NCBI GenBank assembly: GCA_030627155.1
Contig: DAOUSP010000083.1
Span: forward strand, 1 to 5,986
Direction of reading: 5' to 3'
Length of the DNA stretch: 5,986 bases
DNA from: Candidatus Aminicenantota bacterium
Lineage (GTDB): Bacteria > Acidobacteriota > Aminicenantia > Aminicenantales > Aminicenantaceae
Made by a program: the position numbers and the translations under genes. Each line of letters starts with the position of its first letter. Position 1 is the stretch's first letter. The notes beneath the pieces were generated by a model, which did not search any database, was not told where the DNA came from, and saw nothing but the letters and a program-made list of their open reading frames with translations. Shown here piece by piece: positions 1-5,890 of the stretch.

Positions 1-114
1 AGGGAAAAAATCCAGCCCTAATCTTGACAAAGATATCAAGCCTAAAACGACCAGAATCATGGCCATCATGGCCGTTGTGACTTTTCTTTTTACAGAAATC
101 TCCGGGATTTTCAT
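1..114 (-). CDS. RND-family efflux pump, inner-membrane subunit (N-terminal 38 residues only)
   Basis: The gene is cut by the left window edge, so only its first 38 codons are visible. They read MKIPEISVKRKVT, then a hydrophobic stretch (about residues 14-30, containing AMILVVLGLISL) and the end GLDFFP. This is the usual opening of AcrB/MexB/CusA-type proton-driven pumps: a short cytoplasmic amphipathic segment, the first transmembrane helix, and a conserved 'LG.D.FP' entry into the periplasmic porter domain. The start codon shares one base with the stop codon of the upstream adaptor gene (TAATG), and an AGAGG ribosome binding site lies 7 bases upstream at 122-126, so translation is probably coupled. 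The protein would be the energy-coupled transporter of a tripartite efflux complex with the adaptor and outer-membrane channel encoded just upstream. The substrate cannot be told from this fragment. Family assignment rests on this short N-terminus plus operon context. Confidence 0.88.
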   Translation of the reverse strand, partial: MKIPEISVKRKVTTAMMAMILVVLGLISLSRLGLDFFP

Positions 115-1214
115 TACAAGACCTCTTTAACATGAATCTTGGCTCCATCTTCAAGGCCAAAGTTTCCTTCTACAATTACAAATTCCCCTTCCTGTAATCC
201 TTTGATGACTTCTACCTTATCTGAATTCTGGAGCCCAAGTATAACATCTTTACGGACAGCGATATTTTCTTGTGCTACTAAAACAAATCTATTTTCAAGC
301 ACTGCCTCTTGTGGAATGACCAAAGCATTGGCATGTGTGTTTACCTCAAGAACCACTTCTCCGAATGTATTGGGTTTTAAAACAAGACCTGGATTATTAA
401 CCCAAACTTCGATTCTAAACTTCTTGGTTAAAGGATCTGCAGCCTGATTAACAATCGCAACATGCCCTTCGAAAATCTGACCGGGAAAAGCATCTACACG
501 AAGTTCTGCTCTTTGATTCTTCTTTATCCGGACGATATCTCTCGGAGAGATATCTATTTTAATCTTAACCCGGGAAAAATCCATCAATGTTAAAACACCA
601 CTGCTTGGAGAAATTCCACCCATCATAGGGTTAATGACTTCCCCGACCTCTGTATTTCTCGAAGCCACTATTCCACTGAATGGTGCTTTCATCAGAGAGA
701 CATTCAGGTTATGCCTGACAAGGTTCAATGCGGCCTTGGCTTGCTCAAGCTGAGCTTCTGAGGCCTCATAAGCCAATTGTATCTTCTCATACTGCTGCTC
801 AGAAACCGCATTCTCCCTTCTTAAACGTTCCATCCTGTCCATGTTCAGTTTAGCATCTTTCCAATTGGATTCTGTAACAGCTAAGACCGCTTCAGCTTGT
901 TTCAATTGAAGCCGTACTGCCTGTGTATCCAACTCGGCTAAAAGCTGCCCTTTTTCGACTTTGTCACTTTCATTCACATGAATAACAACAATCTTTCCGC
1001 CGATGTCAGGAGTCACATTTATTTTTTTCCATGCTTCAATTATTCCAGTGTAAAAAAGCTTTTCGGAAATTTTTGATTTTTGGACTTTATGAACTTTAAC
1101 TGGAGTTACTCCGAAACTTTCTTCCACAGTATTTTCATTCTGATTTTGTGTTTTACATGACAAAAAAGTAATAAAAAGAACTACCAAAATTATTGCAAGA
1201 ATTAATTTTTTCAT
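114..1214 (-). CDS. RND efflux periplasmic adaptor (membrane fusion protein, HlyD/AcrA family), predicted lipoprotein
   Basis: This 366-residue adaptor would bridge the inner-membrane pump and the TolC-like channel. It opens with a lipoprotein-type signal: basic MKK, a hydrophobic core, then FLSC with Cys20 as the likely lipidated residue. The lipobox is not ideal, because Phe and Leu occupy the -3 and -2 positions. A half lipoyl domain follows at about 65-97 (VTPDIGGKI ... VEKGQLLAELD), then a charged alpha-helical hairpin at about 98-172 rich in Ala, Glu, Gln and Leu (coiled coil). The second half of the lipoyl domain is at about 175-212 (MKAPFSGIVASRN), a beta-barrel at about 215-290, and the membrane-proximal domain follows to the C-terminus (LVIPQEAVL ... 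GLQEGEFVIVEG). Length and order match the family. The start has a strong GGAGG ribosome binding site 6 bases upstream (1221-1225). It lies 44 bp after tolC and overlaps the pump gene by one base. Confidence 0.95.
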   Translation of the reverse strand: MKKLILAIILVVLFITFLSCKTQNQNENTVEESFGVTPVKVHKVQKSKISEKLFYTGIIEAWKKINVTPDIGGKIVVIHVNESDKVEKGQLLAELDTQAVRLQLKQAEAVLAVTESNWKDAKLNMDRMERLRRENAVSEQQYEKIQLAYEASEAQLEQAKAALNLVRHNLNVSLMKAPFSGIVASRNTEVGEVINPMMGGISPSSGVLTLMDFSRVKIKIDISPRDIVRIKKNQRAELRVDAFPGQIFEGHVAIVNQAADPLTKKFRIEVWVNNPGLVLKPNTFGEVVLEVNTHANALVIPQEAVLENRFVLVAQENIAVRKDVILGLQNSDKVEVIKGLQEGEFVIVEGNFGLEDGAKIHVKEVL

Positions 1215-1258
1215 TTGATTCCTCCATGTATCTCCATCAATTGTCCAGGTATCTTTTC

Positions 1259-2611
1259 TTATCTTTTCACCCCACCAACACCAGTGGCCTTATCCAGCTC
1301 TGCCATTGCGATAACATAATCATATAGTGCCTGTGAATAATTTGTCTTCGCCTGGGAGAGAGCAGCCTGAGCAGCGCTAACATCAAGTGTTGTAGCCAGG
1401 CCTTCGGAATAATTCAATTCTGCTATTCTTAGACTCTCTGTGGCCTGCTCGACATTTTTTTCCTGGGATTGGAGAGATTCCATTGCCTCTTTTATCTTTA
1501 AAATGGCCTGTCTGATTTCAAATCTGACCATGTCTTCCAGCCCTTTCTGAGTCAGCTCAATTTCCCTGATCATTGCCATTGACTGTGCTGCCCGTGCAGA
1601 ATTTGCAAAACCATTGAATATCGGTATGGTCATAACAAGGTTAATAGAATAATAATCAGTCCAATTGTTTTTCTTAAAATTAAATTTATCCGCCCAAAAA
1701 TTATAATTTCCTGCAATCGCGATTGACGGAAGATCTGCCGCACGTGCTACTTTCACCATTTCTCTTGCAACCTGTTTCTGGTATCCAAGCTGGCTAATTT
1801 CCGGCCTGTTTTGTAGAGCTTTTGTAATACATTCCTGCAAATCCGGGCTAAACGGCTCGTAGGCCAATTCACCTTTGACTTCAATCGGAGTAGAAAGATC
1901 CAACCCTAAAAGTGTTTTCAAACTGAGTTCAGCCACTTTCATAGCATTGTTGGCTCTAATCATTTGCGGTTTGAGGTTAGCAACCTGGACTTCTGACCTT
2001 AACAGATCAAATTTCGATGCCATGCCTACTTCATACAGATTTTTTACATTCTTATAATGTTTTTCAGCCACTTCCACAGCTTCCCTGGCCACATTCACAA
2101 AATCCCGTGCAAGCAAATACCCGTAAAAAGCTTTCTTTGTGTTAAAGATTGTGGAATTCTCTGACTGTCTGGCAGATTCCTGAGTAGAGAGGAGGTTGTA
2201 TCTTGCCTGCTTATATCCTGAAATCAATCTGCCGCCTGTGAAAAGAGGAAAGGATAAAGACAAAGAAAACTGATAGTCACGCGTAAAATCAACTTTGACT
2301 TTTTGAGGAGGTTGACCTGGAATAAGGGAAGGGAATTCCAGTTCCATTACCTTCTCATCCAAAGTATGAAGCCCTTGGGCATTGACAGATGGAAAAAAGC
2401 CTGCAACAGCTTCATTAACTCTTGATTTAGCAGCCTCTACCCGCTCTTCGGCTGCAAGTTGAAATGGATTCTGGGAAAGAGCAAGCCGTAGGCTATCTTC
2501 AAGAGTCAAGGTTAATTTTTCTTGAGTAAAAGAAAATATCCCTGTGAAAAAAACCATACATATTATTAAAACTATTTTTTCTGCTTTCTGCATTTTTACT
2601 CTCCCTTTCAT
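1259..2611 (-). CDS. TolC-family outer-membrane efflux channel
   Basis: The 450-residue product is the outer-membrane exit duct of the tripartite efflux pump. After an N-terminal signal sequence (hydrophobic core IVLIICMVFFTGIF, about residues 13-26) the mature part starts with LTLEDSLRLALSQNPF, the typical first helix of outer-membrane efflux proteins. The two internal repeats of the family are visible: FPLFTGGRLISGYKQA in the first half and IPIFNGFANSARAAQ in the second, each leading into long helices, with YEVGMASKFDLLRSE and YSEGLATTLDVSAAQ as matching repeat ends. Length is normal. The start chosen here overlaps the tetR stop as ATGA and has AAGGG close upstream. A second ATG at codon 7 (position 2593) has a better spaced GGGAG site 7 bases upstream and gives a cleaner signal peptide (MQKAEK then the hydrophobic core), so the true product may be 444 residues. 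The adaptor gene follows 44 bp downstream. Confidence 0.95.
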   Translation of the reverse strand: MKGRVKMQKAEKIVLIICMVFFTGIFSFTQEKLTLTLEDSLRLALSQNPFQLAAEERVEAAKSRVNEAVAGFFPSVNAQGLHTLDEKVMELEFPSLIPGQPPQKVKVDFTRDYQFSLSLSFPLFTGGRLISGYKQARYNLLSTQESARQSENSTIFNTKKAFYGYLLARDFVNVAREAVEVAEKHYKNVKNLYEVGMASKFDLLRSEVQVANLKPQMIRANNAMKVAELSLKTLLGLDLSTPIEVKGELAYEPFSPDLQECITKALQNRPEISQLGYQKQVAREMVKVARAADLPSIAIAGNYNFWADKFNFKKNNWTDYYSINLVMTIPIFNGFANSARAAQSMAMIREIELTQKGLEDMVRFEIRQAILKIKEAMESLQSQEKNVEQATESLRIAELNYSEGLATTLDVSAAQAALSQAKTNYSQALYDYVIAMAELDKATGVGGVKR

Positions 2612-3282
2612 TCTTCCCTTTCTTTTTTTATTCCATAAAGGAAAAAATTATTCATTAAATCTATACTTTCATCTATATTGTAGACAACCTTTTGAACAGG
2701 GCCCTTTAAAAAAAACCCGCGAATCAAGGCCCCAAAAATAAAACTTGCATCACTGACATTGACTTTACGAAATTCACCCCTTTTAACCCCCTCATTTATG
2801 ATTTCACATATAATATTGGATATCTCTTCCATCTCATTTTTCATTAAACCAGGAATCGGTGGATGCTTGAATGGCAATGAATCTTTTTCTTCGGGCTTTA
2901 AATTTTTAATTCTTTTAAATGCGAACTTTTCCAAATAGAGTATCCGGGAAATGTTTTTCTTTTTGTAAAAATATGTAAGAATATATCGAGTGAGCTCTCT
3001 CAATTTTTCCTCAGCAGTCATTTCCTTTTGCTGAATCTTTCTTATGTTCTTCCTTGCTTCTGCGATACTATTACAAATAATCTCAAAAAACAGTTCTCTC
3101 TTACTTTTATAATACCGGTAGAGCGTGGCTTTTGAGAAATGTGCTTCTTTGGCAATATCATCAACAGTTGCCAGACTATAGCCATTTTGTGCAAACACAA
3201 TTTCAGCTGCTTTCAGAATAAACATCTTATTCTGTTCGAACAGCCGACGCTTTCTTTCTTCCCTTACATTTGTTTCATTCAT
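2608..3282 (-). CDS. TetR/AcrR-family transcriptional repressor, first gene of the efflux operon
   Basis: This is a 224-residue DNA-binding regulator. The N-terminal helix-turn-helix lies at about residues 20-66. It has the family hallmarks ILKAAEIVFAQNGYS, then ATVDDIAKEAHFSKATLYRYYKSK and RELFFEII, including the 'TLYRYYKSK' recognition-helix end. The rest (about 70-224) is all-helical and poorly conserved, as expected for the ligand-sensing and dimerisation domain. It includes the segment GEFRKVNVSDASFIFGALIRG, which resembles the TetR_C helices near the C-terminus. The gene has an AAGGA ribosome binding site 6 bases before its ATG, and its TGA stop overlaps the tolC start. Being the promoter-proximal gene, with three palindromic repeats across its own promoter, it most likely represses itself and the efflux genes until an effector (probably a pump substrate) releases it. 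The effector is unknown. Residues 1-15 are very basic, an N-terminal extension that often adds DNA contacts in this family. Confidence 0.94.
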   Translation of the reverse strand: MNETNVREERKRRLFEQNKMFILKAAEIVFAQNGYSLATVDDIAKEAHFSKATLYRYYKSKRELFFEIICNSIAEARKNIRKIQQKEMTAEEKLRELTRYILTYFYKKKNISRILYLEKFAFKRIKNLKPEEKDSLPFKHPPIPGLMKNEMEEISNIICEIINEGVKRGEFRKVNVSDASFIFGALIRGFFLKGPVQKVVYNIDESIDLMNNFFLYGIKKEREE

Positions 3283-3285
3283 TTT

Positions 3286-3311
3286 ATTCCTTACAGTTAT
3301 ACCTTACAGTT
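3286..3311. repeat. Two tandem 13-bp repeats in the tetR leader
   Basis: Positions 3286-3298 (ATTCCTTACAGTT) and 3299-3311 (ATACCTTACAGTT) agree at 12 of 13 bases and abut exactly. Read on the minus strand, each copy contains TAAGG. The copy nearer the gene supplies the tetR ribosome binding site (AAGGA), and the distal one a second SD-like motif 13 bases further upstream. A simple slippage duplication is the easiest explanation. Whether the second copy matters for translation is unknown. Confidence 0.75.
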
Positions 3312-3314
3312 TTA

Positions 3315-3377
3315 TTAAACTATGGAGTTTTGATTTTAAACTATGGAGTTTAATTATTAAACTAATAAGTTAATTTA
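3315..3377. promoter_or_regulatory. Triple 21-bp operator array, probable TetR binding sites
   Basis: Three direct repeats sit at exact 21-bp spacing: 3315-3335, 3336-3356 and 3357-3377. Units 1 and 2 share their first 16 bases (TTAAACTATGGAGTTT). Unit 3 keeps TTAAACTA and AGTT but has AATA in the middle. Each contains an inverted repeat AACT-N4-AGTT. In unit 2 it extends to perfect 7-base arms, TTAAACT-ATGG-AGTTTAA. Dyad symmetry of this size is what a TetR dimer recognises, and 21 bp is two helical turns, so bound dimers would lie on the same face of the DNA. Unit 3 covers the proposed -10 element and transcription start of the tetR operon, and units 1 and 2 lie in the early transcribed region. 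That the adjacent TetR protein is the ligand is an inference from position. Confidence 0.75.
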
Positions 3378-3400
3378 GCGACTTTCTTACCGCATGTCAA
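3372..3400 (-). promoter_or_regulatory. Promoter of the tetR-tolC-adaptor-RND operon
   Basis: On the minus strand, TTGACA (3395-3400, a perfect -35 consensus) is followed after 17 bp by TAAATT (3372-3377, 4 of 6 matches to TATAAT). Transcription would start near 3365, about 83 bases before the tetR ATG. The -10 hexamer lies inside the third operator repeat, so repressor binding would directly block RNA polymerase. Confidence 0.65.
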
Positions 3401-3408
3401 GCTTTTCA

Positions 3409-3450
3409 TATAATTTTTTTATGGAATTATGGCGTGATTTATTCTATAAA
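3409..3450 (+). promoter_or_regulatory. Candidate promoter elements for the secreted-protein gene
   Basis: Two plus-strand -10 candidates precede the ATG at 3458. TATAAT at 3409-3414 is a perfect hexamer but lacks a recognisable -35 at 16-18 bp, and would give a leader of about 37 bases. TATAAA at 3445-3450 ends so that the A of the ATG is the eighth base after it. It has a weak -35-like TGGAAT at 3422-3427 with a 17-bp spacer, and would give a leaderless message. Either or both may be used. Both lie outside the operator repeats, so this gene need not be under TetR control. Confidence 0.45.
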
Positions 3451-3457
3451 TTAAGTA

Positions 3458-4306
3458 ATGGGGAAAAAAGCCATCGTTTTTATTCTTTTCTTTCTGACTC
3501 AAGCCGCTGTCCTATTCTCTGCCATTAATCCCCAATCAAAGGATGAATTTTACTCTAATTTTTCACCACTTATCCTCTACCCAGCCATCACTTGTCAGTT
3601 GCCTCATTTGGATACCCAGGTGCTTTCTACATGGTGGGAACTAAAAATTCTTCTTACCTCCAACGTGAATTACAGAATTCAAGAAGGGGAAAAGACCTAT
3701 TCGGGAAATTTTTCTTTCACAACCTCATGGACAGGAATTTTAGAACCGGATGAAGAAGATTTCATCATCTACCATGTAAACTCATATTTTGTAAAATGGG
3801 ATGGGGCAGAATCTGTAAACACTCCTGATTCGCATGAGATTCTTTTGACAAGTGATTTTTCAGAAATTCCTTCTTTTCATTTTGAGTGCATTTTACGAAA
3901 AGAAGATAAATACAATTTTGATTTCTTTGTCCAGGGATTTCTTGTCCCCCAGAACCCATCCAATCATAAATACAATCTTATTCTTCCTGCAACTGCCGAA
4001 AATTCAAACCTGGTCTATGATATTTCTTATAACTCTTATGTAAAGGAAGGATCAAACAAAGTTTTTTTAGATAAAAAAAGTATTTTGAACCGACCCCTAA
4101 AAAAAACCTTCAAGTGGAGCTGGAAGTATCAAAAATGGCATAGTGAAGAAAAAATGCCTGTATATTTTTCCCAGTTTCATGAAACCGAAGTCATAATATC
4201 TCTTAAACCTCGCAATTCATCGTCTGCAAGTTGGGATAGGCCAGCAGTCTGGAAGCCTTATAAAGCGCTATGCGCGAGGGTGGTATTTATCATAGACCCG
4301 GCGTAA
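3458..4306 (+). CDS. Secreted protein of unknown function (282 residues)
   Basis: I do not recognise this protein. It starts with a clear Sec signal peptide: basic MGKK, hydrophobic core to about residue 20, and a likely cleavage near Ser21-Ala22. There is no lipobox Cys and no later transmembrane helix, so it should be periplasmic or released. The mature part is rich in aromatic residues, with nine Trp (59, 60, 91, 114, 220, 222, 227, 259, 265), alternates polar and hydrophobic residues as in beta-sandwich proteins, and has three Cys (46, 144, 272); Cys46 and Cys144 could form a disulfide. An acidic patch lies at 96-101 (EPDEED). No catalytic motif is evident. This ATG is the only plausible start: no upstream in-frame start is open, and no Shine-Dalgarno sequence is visible. 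The gene diverges from the efflux operon, and its last 13 codons, including the stop, overlap the convergent xerD end. The long open frame plus signal peptide make it a real gene. Confidence 0.8.
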   Translation: MGKKAIVFILFFLTQAAVLFSAINPQSKDEFYSNFSPLILYPAITCQLPHLDTQVLSTWWELKILLTSNVNYRIQEGEKTYSGNFSFTTSWTGILEPDEEDFIIYHVNSYFVKWDGAESVNTPDSHEILLTSDFSEIPSFHFECILRKEDKYNFDFFVQGFLVPQNPSNHKYNLILPATAENSNLVYDISYNSYVKEGSNKVFLDKKSILNRPLKKTFKWSWKYQKWHSEEKMPVYFSQFHETEVIISLKPRNSSSASWDRPAVWKPYKALCARVVFIIDPA

Positions 4307-5170
4307 TCTTTGCCGGCTTACATGAGTATAAATTTGTGTGGTAGTTATTTGGCTGTGCCCGAGCATCAATTGGACAGACCTTAAATCAGCACCCCTTTCC
4401 ATAAGATGGGTGGCAAAAGAATGACGAAGAACATGCGGGCTTGTTTCCAGGTCAAGCCCTGCTTTTTGAGTATATTTCTTCAGCATTTTCCAATATCCTT
4501 GCCTTGTGAATGATTTTCCGCGAGATGTGAGAAAGAGATCATTTGTTTCTTCTTTCATAAGCAAAGGCCTCGCAGTATCTAAATAATTTCGCACTGCCGT
4601 AGAGGCTGTTCTTCCAAGAGGAACGATCCTTTCTTTGCCTCCCTTTCCTTTACAGAGCAAAAATCCATCCTCCAAGTTTAAATCATTAACCTTCAACGCA
4701 GTAAGCTCTGAAACTCTCAACCCCGTGGCATAAAGAAGTTCAAGCATTGCTTTGTCCCTTATTTCACGCGAATTCTTTTCTCCTGGCTGTTCTAAAAGCC
4801 GCCCAACTTCTTCAACAGTTAAAACCTTAGGCAAATATAGCCATATTTTCGGGGACGAAAGGTTAATCGCAGGGCTTTTCTTAATTATTCCATCAAGCAC
4901 GAGAAATCTGTAAAAGGATTTCACAGAAGAGATACACCTGGCCCTGGAGCGCGCTGAAAGGCCAAGGCGGCTTTGTGTGTGGATGAATCTTATCAAATCC
5001 TCTTCTTTGGCCAATGCCCATGAAATCTTTTTTTTGCGGAAAAACTCAAAAAGCTTTTTCAAGTCCCGGGCATAAGAGACGACCGTGTTTGGTGAAAGCC
5101 CCTTTTCTACAGAGAGAAAACCCAGGAACGTTTGAAGGATATCCTCTGGTTCAGAAGAAGAATGCTTCAT
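4268..5170 (-). CDS. xerD: Tyrosine site-specific recombinase, XerD type
   Basis: The product is a 300-residue Xer recombinase, the enzyme class that resolves chromosome dimers at dif sites by cutting and rejoining DNA through a tyrosine intermediate. The N-terminal SAM-like core-binding domain (about 8-95) reads FLSVEKGLSPNTVVSYARDL and contains SSVKSFYRFLV. The catalytic domain follows. All active-site residues are visible: Arg152 (ATGLRVSEL), Lys176 (GKGGKER), His246 and Arg249 (HVLRHSFATH), His272 (LGHSQ) and nucleophile Tyr281 (IYTHV). The protein ends in HPRA, like E. coli XerD, and has YTHV rather than the THL of XerC, so XerD is preferred, although a single generic Xer protein is possible. 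Its start overlaps the hydrolase stop by 4 bp (ATGA), so the two are probably co-translated. Its 3' end overlaps the convergent secreted-protein gene by 39 bp. There is no sign of an integron or of phage genes around it. Confidence 0.93.
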   Translation of the reverse strand: MKHSSSEPEDILQTFLGFLSVEKGLSPNTVVSYARDLKKLFEFFRKKKISWALAKEEDLIRFIHTQSRLGLSARSRARCISSVKSFYRFLVLDGIIKKSPAINLSSPKIWLYLPKVLTVEEVGRLLEQPGEKNSREIRDKAMLELLYATGLRVSELTALKVNDLNLEDGFLLCKGKGGKERIVPLGRTASTAVRNYLDTARPLLMKEETNDLFLTSRGKSFTRQGYWKMLKKYTQKAGLDLETSPHVLRHSFATHLMERGADLRSVQLMLGHSQITTTQIYTHVSRQRLRRVYDKYHPRA

Positions 5171-5787
5171 TTGATAAAAGAATTTCCGCTTTTCTCTTTG
5201 CCAACTGTTGTGGAAGGTCCATGGCCAGGAAGAATAATAATATCTTCAGGAAGTGTGAGGATTTTATTTATTATGGAATTTTCAAGCTCTTCCCAGTCCC
5301 CTCCAGGAAGGTCTGTGCGGCCTACTCCTCCAAAAAAAAGTGTGTCGCCTGAGAGGATAAATCGATCCCCTAAAAGACTTACACTCCCACGTGAGTGGCC
5401 CGGCGTGTGGATTACTTTTAGAGCACCCTCACCAATCGATATTTCATCTCCCTCCTGAAGAAATTTATCTGCGGGAGGAGAATCTTTCGCTCCCAGAATA
5501 AAACTAAGCTCAAACAGATGGACGCTTTCCAACATCGGGCTATCCAGTTGATGGATATAAAGAGGAACATTGTATTTCTCTTTAATATCCTTGTTTGAAC
5601 CGATATGGTCCACATGTCCATGAGTATTGATTAATGCTACAGGATTAAGGTTGTTTTCAGTTATTATCTGAATTATTTTTTCCGCCTCTGCCCCAGGGTC
5701 AACCACAGCACAGGCATGTGTTTTCTTGCAATATACAATATAACAATTAGTCTCAAGCGCCCCGACTACAGCAATTTCGTATTCCAT
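5167..5787 (-). CDS. Metallo-beta-lactamase-fold hydrolase, glyoxalase II-like (YcbL type)
   Basis: This 206-residue cytoplasmic hydrolase belongs to the glyoxalase II branch of the metallo-beta-lactamase fold. The dinuclear metal site is complete: His56, His58, Asp60 and His61 in THGHVDH, His131 in HTPGHSRGS, the bridging Asp148 in SGDTLF, and His189 in LPGHGPST. The segment GGVGRTDLPGGD and the tail PGHGPSTTVGKEK are characteristic of short, single-domain YcbL-like enzymes, which lack the C-terminal helical glutathione-binding domain of classical GloB. The natural substrate is therefore uncertain; a thioester such as a hydroxyacyl-thiol is the usual guess, and persulfide dioxygenase or quorum-lactonase roles are less likely. 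There is no Shine-Dalgarno sequence before the ATG, and a strong promoter ends 8 bases upstream, suggesting leaderless translation. The gene is followed by xerD with an ATGA overlap. Chromosomal pairing of the two looks like operon economy rather than a shared pathway. Confidence 0.92.
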   Translation of the reverse strand: MEYEIAVVGALETNCYIVYCKKTHACAVVDPGAEAEKIIQIITENNLNPVALINTHGHVDHIGSNKDIKEKYNVPLYIHQLDSPMLESVHLFELSFILGAKDSPPADKFLQEGDEISIGEGALKVIHTPGHSRGSVSLLGDRFILSGDTLFFGGVGRTDLPGGDWEELENSIINKILTLPEDIIILPGHGPSTTVGKEKSGNSFIK

Positions 5788-5794
5788 TTTTCAA

Positions 5795-5823
5795 ATGATA
5801 AAACTCTCTATCTTCTTAGTCAA
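5795..5823 (-). promoter_or_regulatory. Promoter of the hydrolase-xerD operon, probably giving a leaderless mRNA
   Basis: On the minus strand, TTGACT (5818-5823, 5 of 6 matches to the -35 consensus) and TATCAT (5795-5800, 5 of 6 matches to the -10 consensus) are separated by exactly 17 bp. The A of the hydrolase ATG (5787) is the eighth base after the -10 hexamer, which is where transcription normally begins. No ribosome binding site is present between the -10 element and the start codon. Confidence 0.7.
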
Positions 5824-5835
5824 GAAGGTTAATGA

Positions 5836-5878
5836 GTCAGTAAGCATCTCTATTTCCGTGATAAGGGAAACATCTGAC
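5836..5878 (+). other. Weak hairpin beside the large palindrome
   Basis: GTCAG (5836-5840) can pair with CTGAC (5874-5878). Inside it, TTTCC (5853-5857) pairs with GGAAA (5866-5870) across an 8-base loop. The two short helices are separated by an asymmetric internal loop of 12 and 3 bases. Each helix is only 5 bp, so chance is possible. It is listed because it directly precedes the strong stem at 5891-5973 and could belong to the same structured RNA. Confidence 0.3.
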
Positions 5879-5890
5879 CTAATTGAGAAG

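Noticed and set aside
139..447. Plus-strand open frame of 102 codons inside the adaptor gene
   Set aside because: It lies wholly antisense to a well-supported adaptor coding sequence, with no ribosome binding site and no family features.
4268..5170. The recombinase as integrase of a genomic island
   Set aside because: Its length, HPRA end and coupling to a housekeeping-type gene fit chromosomal XerD. No tRNA gene, attachment repeat or phage gene is visible.
5014..5458. Two overlapping plus-strand open frames across the xerD-hydrolase junction
   Set aside because: Both are antisense to genes with complete catalytic motifs, and their translations look like shadow sequence.
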